Below are positions 12,306 to 24,800 of a DNA stretch of 64,000 nucleotides, piece after piece. The stretch is taken from assembly GCA_013396655.1 (NCBI GenBank), contig WBMV01003161.1:1672059-1736058 (forward strand). The letters are read 5' to 3'. Source of the DNA: Campylorhamphus procurvoides (Eukaryota > Chordata > Aves > Passeriformes > Dendrocolaptidae). A model generated the notes under the pieces. It was not told where the DNA came from and did not search any database. It saw nothing but the letters and a program-made list of their open reading frames with translations. The number at the start of each line of letters is the position of its first letter. The stretch's first letter is position 1. Both the position numbers and the translations under genes were made by a program.

Positions 12306-12313
12306 TATATACA
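12306..12313 (-). promoter_or_regulatory. Pumilio-type element in CADPS 3' UTR
   Basis: TGTATATA on the minus (mRNA) strand fits the Pumilio recognition consensus UGUANAUA. It lies about 320 nt after the stop codon. Pumilio sites commonly control neuronal mRNA stability or localisation. Function here is inferred from the motif only. Confidence 0.4.
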
Positions 12314-12631
12314 GTACATTAATGAAGCATTGTTTAAACTTTAATAACAGGGACACACCTAGCATGTTTTCTATGTAGTTTTTCCATTAACAGTATTAAA
12401 CAATGGTGCTCCATATTGCTTATGAACATATAGATATGAAATTAGGAAACTGATGAATCAAAGAGAGGTGCTAATCTTATTACCACACAGCTAACATGGC
12501 ATTTGTATTGGTAAACTTCTCATGGGCATTGAGAGCTGACATAAAAATTCCTAATGTGGCTAACTGAGTTACAGACGAGGTACATGCACGGATACCAGGC
12601 GACCCCCAGCCGGTCCTGCGGGCCAGCTTCT

Positions 12632-12811
12632 CTAGTCGTCCTCTTCATCCTCCTCATCACTGTCCTTCATGGTGATGCCCTGGAGCCCTCCGCCTTCGCT
12701 GACCGACGCCGTGGCCTCCTCTACCGTCAGCCGGTTCCGGATGGTCTCGTAGGTTTTGCTGTTCAAGGTGGAGTCCAGCACGCCTTGCAATCGGAAATCC
12801 CGATACGTTTT
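12632..12811 (-). CDS. CADPS: CADPS exon K, last coding exon with stop
   Basis: Acceptor tctccctgctttag precedes AAAACG. The 180 nt encode 59 residues, [19 protein letters not shown] through [15 protein letters not shown] and [18 protein letters not shown], then TAG at 12634-12632. The acidic tail and the SEGGGLQGI motif are CAPS-family signatures. The exon is GC-richer than the rest of the gene and continues directly into the 3' UTR. Confidence 0.96.
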   Translation of the reverse strand, partial: KTYRDFRLQGVLDSTLNSKTYETIRNRLTVEEATASVSEGGGLQGITMKDSDEEDEEDD

Positions 12812-15800
12812 CTAAAGCAGGGAGAGGCACGGGGGAACGAGACAACAGGGGAAGGTCAGGGCTGACACCAGCTCACCATCTTCACCTCAGGGATCAGCCT
12901 GTGCTCATGCACTGGGGGCTTGGGGCCACTACTGGAAGAGCTGAGGTGCCAGGGAAATCCCAGCCCCAGGGACATTCTGCGTTGCCTCAGGCAGTACAGA
13001 GGCATCTCTGCTGGCCACCACTTTGCTGTGGCACAGGTTCCTTTGGGATGCCTTGGGCAATAAACTACAGCCCTGTGACTCCAGCCCTGCCTTTGGGCGC
13101 TTGCGGGGTGGCCGGGCTCGGTGGCTTCAAAGCAGGGACGTGCAGGGCTGCTCAGGGCAGCTTTGCATAGGGTAGGCTGGGGTCTAAAAAGACATCAAAG
13201 CAAGAGATAAGGGCTTTGCTCCAGCTGACTTCCCTTGCTCCTGGATTCGTTCATCCCGCCTGTAAAGTCAGCTGTTTTCCTTCATACAGCAGAGCGCTTA
13301 TTGCCCGTACCCACAGATGTGATTACACGTTCCCGGAATGCTCTGTATTAAACAATCCTACCTGCAGTATAGGGATTAAATAAACTAAGTCCAGAATACC
13401 GGAGGAAATTATTGAAGTATAAATATAAGCACACAGCACGTGTTTCTTAAATCTCTCTTTCTTCACCTCAAACTGGAGTTGCAATTCCATGGTTCCTATA
13501 TTTTTCTTGTTATTACAATTAACGTCTCTCATTTGAATTTATGTTTATAAACTTTTCGACTCTGTGAGATAAAACTCTGGTCTCCTTCATTTAATTCTGC
13601 TCTGTGCTCTGTGTGGAAACTGTTTACTGTTCTGCTATTTCAGAAAGTCCTTGGGTTTGTTGTATCTGCTTCTGAATGTAATATTGGTATAAATAAAGCA
13701 AAAGGAAGAAAGCTTTCCTCAGCTAGCTGACAAGTAGAAATAATTTGTCTGTGCCTGTTGTTTTCAGTTATGAAAAGCACATTTAATACATTTCAGTTTT
13801 AATTTATTCATGCCTTCAATGTGTTCACTGCACACAAGACCATAAACATTATAAAATACTAGACCAAAAAACATTAGATAGAACCTAAAATGATCAAAAA
13901 TATATTTACCCCCTTCTGTGATCTTATTATTTCATGTAAACCACTGTGATTTCACACTGAAATAATTATCATTAGTCCAAGGCATGCACACACACACATA
14001 TACATATACACGTGCACTTAAGGAAAAAAATTGCTACTTTCAGGGTATGTTATCTCACCTTTGTGATCTCTTAGAGTTGACTATATATACACCCATTGTA
14101 AAAGAAACAGCTTCAATTAACTATGAGAACAATCTCATTTGAATTCTGAAAATAATCACAAGCCATAGTTGGGCTTAAATGTTTCTAGTAAAACAGTGTT
14201 AAAAACTTTTGGGTTGATTTAACCCATTTTAACACTGGAGTTCACTGGTGTGATCAGTTGGTTTGTCCACAAAAAGGCTAATTTTGGTGCACTTACTGTA
14301 CAGGTAGGCTCAGATAGCAAGAGAGTTTCCTTTTTTTATGGAAGGAGTTATTTTGTTCTTATCTGCAGTCCTCTATTTTGCATCTCCATGCAGTTCAATT
14401 TCCTGTTTATCCTGTGCTACGTGCCATAGACCCAACTATCTTATTTTTTAAAAAGAATTTTAATGAATGGCTTAATTTATTTGTGGGTGACAGTTTGTCT
14501 AAGAGAACATGCCAAACATGCAGGCACACACACGCTCCTCCCAGCAGCAAGGGGGTACAGAAAACACGTGGGGTGATTACCTTTACTATCCTAATGAGAG
14601 TTTTCAGTTGGTAGATGTGGAGCTGCAGGTCCATGCGGTCTGTCAGCCAGGTGCAGACGACATTCATGGAGCTGGTGTACCATTGCTGCAAGAGAGACAG
14701 GACTTCTCCAGCGACCACGCCAGCGCCGTGCACGGTGCCCCAACTAACACGGGCTGTCCCCAGCACCCCGTGACACCGACCTTCCTACCAGCCAGCCTGC
14801 TCGTGGGGTGCCACACACTTAGAGGGGAGACAGGCACCTGTTTTTACACAGGGTTTCCATGCATGAGCTTTTAAATTTTAATAATAATAACAGCAACAAA
14901 CTTATTAGGAGGCCACCAGTAACGCCGCAAGGTTTTGTAATCTGATTTTGCCATCGATGCCACTTGCCGGCAGTGGTGTGTGTCTGGCTCAAGCCATATT
15001 TTAACCTGTTCCCCACCACTGTGAGAGCACACTCCTGCCTTTAAGTGTGTCAGTCCCACGCTCAAGCTACTTACCATCTTCAAATCCAACCATAAACAGC
15101 CACAGGTCGAGTCTGGTTCCCAGAGGGTGAGCAGAGGGGAGGATCGTGTGGGGCAAGGTTTGGCTGGGGGGCAGGATGCTGGTGGAAGCACCTACGGGTA
15201 CCTGCCCAGGCTGTGTGGGAAATGCTTTGGTTTCACCCTCACAACTATGAAAGATGGAAAAGCAGCAAAGAGATGAGCTTGTTTCAAGCTGCTGAACTCA
15301 CAGGGCCCCTCCAGGGGCTGCAATTCTGCTGCCTGTCTGTGAAAAAGGCTTGCAGTGGTGTGGCAGCAGCCTCCGTTCCCGCAGCGCAGGAAGGCTCCGG
15401 TGGTCTGTGGATCAGTGCCCTGCTCACGCAGGGCTGGCATGGCATGTCTGACGCCACATAGACGAGCAGCGAGCCCTTGAGAGGAGGAAAAGCAGGGGCT
15501 GGGAGGGGAGGGGGAATCACAAAAACCTCCACACGGCACTCAGTACAAGGGTTGGTTACAAAGCGGGCTGCAGGCAGAAACCCATCATGCCTCTGTATGC
15601 ACAGTCACACCCTTCTCATGGTCCCTCTTACACACAGAGATCAAAATCTATACTGTAGACAAGCTGCAAATAATCTAGAACCAGTTAAAAATACTAAAGA
15701 AACGCCACCAGACCAGTTTATGAAAATTCTGACTGAGAATCATCCAGGTTAGTCTGGGATGCAACTCCTTCCCAGTGAGCCTGAAACCTTGCATCAGTCC

Positions 15801-18800
15801 AATACTGGTATTCCTGCCTCCCTCACTGCACCTTCGGGTGGGGGTCTCTGACACAGAACCATGCTCTCATCCTGCTGGTTGTAGAAGCTGCCAATGCAGC
15901 AGGTCGAGGGAGACACCTGAACATTCTGTAATTGTGATTTGTTACCCTCCACCCTTCAACATCAGCACCCACAAGCTGGCACGAGGCTCACCAAAGCAAA
16001 CGAATCTAAACCAGCCCAGCCCAGCACCACAAAAAATGGGCTCAGTGCACATCACTGAACCGTATGGTAACACACAGGGGAGCTGCCACCCAGGAGTAGA
16101 GAGCAGAGGTTAGACATTCTGCATGGGGAAAGGTTTCCCCCTGACTTCAGTAAAATCATTCCTGTATTTCTATTTCTACACCACCTCTTCATAAAATGTA
16201 GGAAATAAAACGGTGGAAGAGACATCAAAGAAATTGCACGTGGTGACCTCTTGCTCAATGCTTACACCTTGTGCAACTTGTGGCAGAGATTCCACTGACC
16301 CTTCATCTCCAGGATGGAACACTGGCAAAAGCTTGGATGAAACTAATGCAGAGCTCTCATTATAACCAAAGTCAAGCTCAGGCACTGTCAGCTGTCACTT
16401 GAGGTCCTGATGTCAGATGGGGGTTGAACTGTGAGTGAAGCACCGTGGTTGGTTGGTGTGGGCCTGAGCAGTATAGCAGACATGAAGATTTGCTGGGGTT
16501 TCATACCTTTCAATACCTCAGACTAGTCTGAGGGGTCAGAGCATCCCTGGATATCCCCAGAGAACCGTGAGTGTCTCAACCCAGGACAGCCTGCAGCCAA
16601 CTGGGGGAGGCACAGAGTGACTGCTGCCACTGGGGGATCTGCCTGAGGTCCCTTGTAATGCTGCAGGTCTACGTGGGCAAAACAGAGAAATCATTAATGC
16701 TCATAATGCTCCTTTTCTGCGATCGGTGTGCTTAACTGAGGCATGTTCTTGGGTGACATTAGCTGAGATCTGGGGCTGCTCTGGCATGTGGATGCCCAGG
16801 TCACCCAGACACCTCTTTCTGCCACCTCTTTAAATCAAAACCCACAGAGGAACAGCATGACCTTATGTTACACATGCACGCCCTCTCCCTTCCACTGCCG
16901 CCTCTTGTCTTCCACAGAATGATCTGCTGAGTGTTTACATCACCTCTACATGAGATGAGACATCCCCAGCAGGGGCAGGTCCTGCCATTTCTGTCTGTCC
17001 CATGCCACACACACCCACACGGCTGTGCAGATCCCAAACAGAAACTACAACCTCTGCCCGGGGGTTACAGCAAGGTGGCTCTGCTGCTATGAGACCTTCA
17101 GAGTAAGCAAAACGAAACGTTTCTCTGTGCTTCTGGTAGGCACTTCAACACGCTGGATTCTGGGGATATGCAAACTCCTCAGAGCCTCATCAAATCTGAA
17201 TCACACCCCTCTCCCCTTGAGCACTGGCTGACAAGGGCTCAGCCAGGCACATTGCTCGGCTGCATGAAAGGAGCTCTCTTTCTCAAAGCCAAGTTACTCC
17301 AAAGACTTTCTGCTTTATGAGAAAAAGACAAAGTCTAATTCATTGATCTTGATACACAAAACCGTCACGTCACTTCATAGAGCACACACCAACTGCTGAA
17401 TTTAAGCCCTGCATATTCATAAAAATAAGTTAGCCCATAAATTAAATGTTCCCTTTAGCTATCACTAGTGTTGATGTGCTATAAGACGCACAAGCCCTCT
17501 GATTCATGACTAACCTACCAAAGAAGATAGCATTTGCATATGATTATATTATTAAAAAAACAAAAACAAAGCCAAATGCTTCTAAACAGAAACGTGATCA
17601 TCTCAGACAAAAGAGCATAGAGTGGTCCTCTGGGGACACTGGCTACCTCACTCTTCCTGGGGGGGTCTGCCAGTCCCTCTAGGGCAGCGGGGTACATGCC
17701 AGGGACACAGGGTTCCTTGGGCATCCAGCTCCAGCCTTGTGGAGGTGCAGAGGTCACAGCCCAAATACTGGACTTTGGTGCCTTGCCATGAGGATGCAAC
17801 ACATTTCAGGCACATTTTTGGAGCCCCAGCACAGCATGACTACACCAAAGCAAATCATATATTTTCTGAGAAGCCCTCACACCTGGTTGTAAAGAACAAG
17901 TAGACAGCATTGATGGTCCAGGCTCATGGACCAAACCGCTCGTATAACTCACTGAGGCACACACACATTGCTGGTGCAAAATGGCATCCCTGTCTGTCAC
18001 CTGGAGGAAAATACGTACTCAGTCTGGGGACACAGGGTGAGGAAAAGCTGTGGAAGCTGCATCCTGGTGGGTGCCTGGTGGATACCACACATCCATTGGG
18101 ACATCAGCAGGGAAGGGAACAGGTCTCTGGCAGAGGCAAGCCACAGCCCCTGCTGCCTGCTGCTGCACACCATGACCCAGCTCACAGCAGAGGAAATGCA
18201 AACACTCTTTGGGCACTCTCAGAGCCCAGTCACAGCAAGCAGACATGTAGCTGCACAGCCAGGAATTCAGTCCCTCCTTCAGGTTAGTTTTCCGGTTCTC
18301 CATCGGTATCTTACAGCAACCCTCATCGCTGGGTGCTACCCTGGCTAGATCAGGTGGGCCATGAGCTGGATGGGGTGCTCCAGGATGGGCATTAGAGGAG
18401 CTGGAGCATGCCAAGGGATGGACTTTCCATTCAAAATCCCCACCAGCTCGAGGAATAAGCTTCCTTATTCCCTGTACCCCTGTCTTTTTCTTGTTTTTTT
18501 TTTTTTGAATGCAATAGCATGATCAATAAGTTGCTGAAATAGCAAGTTTGTCTCTGAATACATAAATTTAAAAAATTGATATGAATAAATCTGCAAGTAA
18601 CACACTGAGTGCCGCACATTTTATCAAAAATCAGCCCTGTGCTAGGTTCCTGCGCTTTCCGGGAGGTGGTGTCATTACACATACCCAGGAACATCTGCAA
18701 ACCCCCGTCTTCTTTGGTGTGAGCTGAATGGAAGCATGACCTCCTGTTCCTTGCCATGAACCTTGAGTTCACACTCATATTTTACATGTTACAGGAAGCT

Positions 18801-21800
18801 ACAGCTCACCCCAGGGGTGCTGCAAACAGAATCTCGTAAGCCAGATGCAACACTGCTTCTTAAGGCACCTGAAGGAGCTGTATTCTTCATTCAAAAGCTT
18901 ACATACTAGTAGCTTAAGGTCACTTCAGCTTTTGTAAAGAGTGGGACAAAACCAGGAATGCTTATAGGGCTGGGTTGTCAGCAGGGTAGCAGAGGGATTA
19001 CAAGGAACCTGTGACTCTGCCTCTTTCTGCCTTTACTGGTAGTTTTTTTGTGTGTGAACAAGTGCCATACAACAGATTGAGGCTGGTATAAAGGCCTGGG
19101 ACTGTGCAAGAGCACCCCGCTGAGCCTCAGCTGTGCTTGCAATTAGCAATAGGCATGAAATGATTATTGTTGTGGTGGCTGATGGCAATCTGAAGTGACA
19201 AGTTTTATGGGGGAAGTTGTAGCAGGGATGTTCAGCAAGTTTCTGCAAACCATTAATCGAAGGCTGCAGCACAGTTTAGTCAAAGCTATTTTATGTCATT
19301 CCAAAGGTCTCACAAGGATGCTGAAAGAATATTTTTCTGCTCTCAGTGCCTTGGAATGGAGTTTTTCTAGGTCAGGGATTCTTTACTGCCCTATTTAGTG
19401 TCAAAAATACCCATTTGCCTCAAATTAGCAGAAAGCTTGTAGTTAAGGGCTAGAGATTAGGCATACAAAATTACTCAGCAGGTGACTGCTGGGTGGATTT
19501 GGGGGTTGAGAAGTCTTTAAAACTGACTACAAGACATTATATACTTCTGACAAAAGAACATAGTAATCCTACCTGCTTGCTTTAACCACTGTTGTTTGTC
19601 TATTATTATGTGCTTTAATGCTCATAAGAGCAAAACTACTGGTGATACTACTCAATTACCATAGTAACTCTCCCCTATGACCTCTCATTTCAGTACTCGC
19701 TTTCCAACCAGAACCAATCCAAGCAGGGCAAATCTATTTAAAACTGTGACACACACTGCACAAGGAGGCTCCAAACGCCGGCTGGCTCCCTCTTTGTCTG
19801 GGACATGGGCTTGTTTTGAAATGCTGAAAGGCAGCTTTGAAATGAACCCTTGAATTCAAGGTGTTTCAAAGATGAGGGACTGGATGCTGGGCGGCCACCT
19901 CTGCAGCATCCCTGAGTCGGCCAGCATAGAGAAAGGGGACCACAGAGGTGGGAATGGGGGAGATGAAAGGGCTGTCAGCCTTATTTCCCAACAGAAAACT
20001 GAATCTCTTCTCAGGTAACAGCCCTCTCTCAAAGGGACTTGATCAGCCAGAAAAGAAAAAAAAAAAGAATTAAGAAATTACCAACTCTGTTTCTGGCATT
20101 TGTGCCCCCATCCAATGGGCCAGAAGCTCAGCTGGTGGAAGGCACAGCAGGGCTGTGCTGATTTACAGCTGCTGACAGTAGTGACAGCCAGCAGAGCCAT
20201 GCCCATCCCCATCCTGGGCAGCTCTGAGATCAGACTGGGTCTTTGGCGCTGTCAAATCGGGTCTTTGGCAGCCACATCCCCTTGGCAGGTGTCGTCTCCA
20301 CAGGGAAGGTAGGGGTGCAGCCACAGCAGCTCAGGGATGTGCTGTCCTGAGCGCATCAACCAGCCCTGCACACACAGCTGCCAGAGGTGTGGGAAGAGTT
20401 GCTTGGAGAAGGGGAGCAGGAGCTCTAGATGCAGTTCTGCCCGGCAAAGGCACTGTGTCCTGCCTTTGCTCTCAGAGTGCATCTAGCTTTGTGCACCAGA
20501 ATTGGCTACAGCCCAAAGGCTCGATGGCAATTGTGGAAGGATCACTCTTGTCCCTTCAGTCTCCTGTAGCCACCAAAGTGTTCCTCTGCACCTTCCCTCA
20601 ATGTTTCTTTCACTGTTGATCCCAGGCAGTCACTGCAGTTCCAAAAACTTAGTAAAGACGGCAAACATGAAGCAGAGAGTATAGTGCAGTTCCTACTCTT
20701 GTCTACCAAAAATAAAGAGATATTCCCAGCAAGCCTGAATGTACGTGGCAGCATACGTGATCCCAATTTGAGAGCCAGTTCCGACAAGATGCTGGATGTG
20801 GAGGAGCAGTGGTGGGATGGAATGTGTCTCTTGCCCTGTTCCCAGCCAGTACTAGTGAAGTCTTTGCCAGGCTGAGAGAGCTGAGTCCCAGCTGTTTCTC
20901 AGGCTGTTCTGGAAATGTGCGTTTTGTCTTGCTGCAGAAGATGTGCTGTTCCCCAGGCTGACCAAGAGCCAGGAGAGCAGAAGAGCAGGACAGGGCCTTG
21001 GTGACACAAGTGCATCTAAAAAGCTTGAGTTAAAAACATGGTGGTGGCCCTGGAAGAGGACATGGCAGAGCTAAGGCAGATGAAGAGACACTGGCCCTCA
21101 GGCACATGCATCATTCTGGTCCCCAGTGTTGATGAGGAGACAGGGATGGACCTTATGCCACACGATGAAGAAGGAAGAGGCACATCTCTCCCATGAAAGC
21201 ATACGTTTTCTGGATGGCAGGCAGACAACTACCCATGCAACAAACCACATCCTATGCATTCATCAGTTTTATTTCCCACTGCTCAACAAAACCCATGCTC
21301 TGCACTGGGTATTACTACTCAGAGCCCTGCTGATGGGCTCTCCCTTCCCTGCCCTTCACCAGGGACCAAAGAGCCACCCAAAGGCAGCTCAGCATTTGGA
21401 GCTACAAAACCTTCTCCAGCACAGAGGGCCAAACCTGCAGTGGGCTCAGGGCTGAAGCCCCAGGCAAAGAGCATCTGGCTCCGTTGTGTCCCGGCTGCAG
21501 CCATGGGTGGCATCAATAATGACCCAGCGACTCTTTCGGTTTACACCTGCCAAGGATTTGGACCATTCCCCCAAGCCGGGCAGGGGCCAAGGCTCAGGAG
21601 ACCGGGTATGGCATCGCTGTGAGTGCCTGGGTTTTCCAGAAGCAGAGAAATCGGTGTGATATTGCCCATGTTACAGAAGTGAAGTTTAGTGGCTGAGGCT
21701 CTTGGAGCACAGTGCTAACCATAAAATAAGCATTGAGTTAATATCGCAGGCATTGATCAGCTAGTCTTACAATTAATGCTTCCAATAAAAAAAAAAGCTC

Positions 21801-24800
21801 CCCCTTTTATTCAGCAGAATAAGAAATTAAACACTTGTGGGCTCATTCTAAAGAATGAATGAAATTGAATAAGCTACCTAGCACTTGAGATTCCCAGCGA
21901 GTGCTTGAATAGAGCAAACCTCCTGAGTTGAATGGATTGCCTTTTGGGACCAATTTGTCTCTTTTCACTCTTTATTCCTCCTTTTTTGCTGACAGATGTA
22001 CAAAGGCGGAACTGCGCTGTGCAGCTTAGCTACATGCACCCACAGCAGCTGTCACTTTTGTCGAGCAAGTTAATCAAGCAAATGCCACCATATCCCACTT
22101 TCTATAAGGAACAACATGTTATAGACAGTAGTCTTGGGAGACAGGGAGGGAGGGAGAGAGACTTTATTTTAACTTCGAATAGCTGGTATTTTTTTTTCCC
22201 CTCTGTGTGTAAAAAAAAAAAAAGAAAAAAAAGAAAAAAAAAAGGGAAAAAAGAAGCAGCCAAACCCGGTAGCACAAGCTGACACTTTTGTTTTCCCGTA
22301 GAACAAATATTTAATATGATTTTAAGTCTAATTTGTACTAGAAGGAGAGCTGTCCGGTTTTAATTAAATTTAAGGGACTTAGGGAAACACGGTTAAAAAA
22401 GAAATAGAAGCTTTTTGTTTGCATTAACGCTTGTTGATAATAATATATTGATTGTCAATTGCTAAGCCCAAAAGATTAGTGTAGTAAATACTATTATCTG
22501 AATGCCACAAGTGAAGTGCTAGCTTCCCGTCCCTGCTTTTCCCTTTGTGAGGCACTTTGAATCACTGGTTGTTATTTATACATTTTCTTTGATAAAACCA
22601 ACTTGTGTGGCTGATTTTTTTTTAAACCCTGCCTCATTAAGTGCATAATAGCATTTACGTGTGGGGCTTTCTGCTTTTTAGCCTTTCAAGCTTAAGCTTA
22701 TATTCCTCTCTCACAACCATGTTTCAAAACTTGGGATGTTCACAAACAATTGGATACACACCAATATTGTATATATCAGATGCTCTCTTGCTATTGCCAA
22801 AGACTAGAAAATAACAGAACATTATCCACAAAGAGTAAATAAATAGTTATCGTCCTGCTATGCTGCCACACGCCAGATAATAACGCTGTCCGGTCATTAG
22901 GCAGCTTTTCTACTGCACGTAATTCTTTAAGTTAGGTATGCAAAAGCCAACATCAAAAGTAGGTCTGCCAGTGTAGCTCTGCGGAGCACACACGGCAGAG
23001 CACTGGGATGGATTCAGGCAGCCCTCCGTTTGCTATTGGAAAGGTAATTCCCTCCCAAATTCACACCCTTTGGAAAGTATCTTTCAGAAAAGAAATCCAA
23101 GTTTTGGTAACAGATTTCAGCGTGCTAATTTAACTTCTCTGCAGGGTCTTCGGGTTGGTGTGTTGAGGGACAGAGTGTGTTTGGGATTCGTGGCCCCTCT
23201 GCCAAACTGTGGACTCTACGCCTGCCCCTCGCCCGTAAGAGCAAACCCTCTGTTGGCCGTGCTCGATGGGGCTCTGGGTGAGCATCCTCACAGCAGGCAA
23301 CATCACCTTCATTTTCTGAATTAAACCTCTCTGTGAAATTCCATATTAAATTCTAGAGATCTGGCAAAGTGCTAGTAATTTCAGAAAAATCCCCATAAAT
23401 CTTGGGGTCCCTTTTTTTTTTTTTAAAGTAAAATTTGTGATTTTATTCTATCAAAGCGTCCTGACTCTGTCTGGACTCTCTCAGGTCACACTAACACTGA
23501 GCTATTACTGAAGTAAACGGCTGCAGGCTTTTTTCCTGGGATTTTTTTTACCACTATAATGTTATCACTGCAAGTACACACAGCGTGTTCTTACACATCC
23601 ACCCCAGAACTGTGATTTCTGGATGCCTTTTACTCTATTTTATATTCCTTAACCACGATATTTCATTCTTGTTATCAATGTAGCTATACGAGGAGGTTAC
23701 AAAGTCAGAGTCTTGATATTAAAATAATTTGTATTATTATTTAACAAAGTTGCAGTCCCAATGTTGCCTAATAGGCTTAAACTGCTAGCCAGGGCAACTC
23801 ATCACTTGTCTAGGATGCAAATAGCATCACCAAATTACATTATTTCCCCCCCTTCCCCAAAATAAACCCCAAAACAACTTTGAATAGTGTAAGAGCTCTG
23901 CCTTCCCACAGGGAAGGGCATTCAGAAGGAAGGCAGCAGTGCAGACCCCGGCGTGTGGAAGTGCCGCATGCTTTTTGCAGTACATATGGCACCTGAGATC
24001 ACCCACTGTTTGGGGATCTCGGCATCAGGGTGTGCTCAGGCTGCTGTGTCACCCTTAATTGGCTGGAAGCTGGACCCGGTGGGGTTTGGCAGGTTGGTGC
24101 CACAGGTGTTAATGGGAGGGAGGCACGGGGCTCCCGGCGGGTATGTTCTCTGTGTGCTGGTGGGATCACACAAATTCCTTGCCCTCCAAAAAGGCACAGC
24201 CCATCCTGCACACTCCTTGCTGCAGATCTCTCTCTGCTGTCAACTCAAAATAATTTCATTCCTTTTCAGAGAAGACAAGGAGGTCTGACACCTTTTGTGT
24301 CAGGGGGGCCAAGTCCCCAGCAAACACATATGCCCAAGAAGCTCATCCCTAACACCCCCTGCTCTCGGTGCTGCACAAACCTGTAACACCTACACATGTT
24401 CTGTGCAGCTGCAACTCCACCTGCTGTGGTGGGTGCAGATTTGTTTACACCAGCCCTCAGTAGCTTTGTGAGTGATCCGTGTGCTCTCATCACACCAGCA
24501 AAGGCATCCCATGGCAGGGACCCTGCCAGAAAAGGACCTGCAACAGCACTGCTCCTTCACTGGAGGAGGATCAACTCTGCTGCTGGGAATATGATGTCTT
24601 GTACTTATTCAGGTGTTCCTGAGCTGTATGTCAGGGTGGTCTGTTCTGCTGCCAGACACCAAAGTCTCTGCCTAGCCAAGAGCCACACACAACCCGGAGC
24701 CTTATATCCTGGGGAGGATCTCATAGAAACAGTTACTGCAATGATGGGTGCCCCCCTCCTACAGTGGTGGGTGCCCTGGTCTCAGCCTGCTGGGGTTTGC

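Larger units (their letters stand above)
11550..12631 (-). other. CADPS: CADPS 3' UTR
   Basis: About 1.08 kb of AT-rich sequence follows the TAG stop. AATAAA hexamers on the minus strand lie at 11602-11607 and 11575-11580 (written TTTATT on the plus strand), with a third at 11486-11491. I place the main cleavage site near 11550 by the usual 10-30 nt spacing, so the low end is approximate. Many ATTTA-like elements and a Pumilio-type motif at 12306-12313 are present. No competing open frame looks real. Confidence 0.7.

Noticed and set aside
15077..15114. Strong donor GAAGATG|gtaagt with upstream acceptor in intron I-J
   Set aside because: The enclosed segment is 38 nt and contains a stop in phase 0, so it cannot be a frame-keeping exon.
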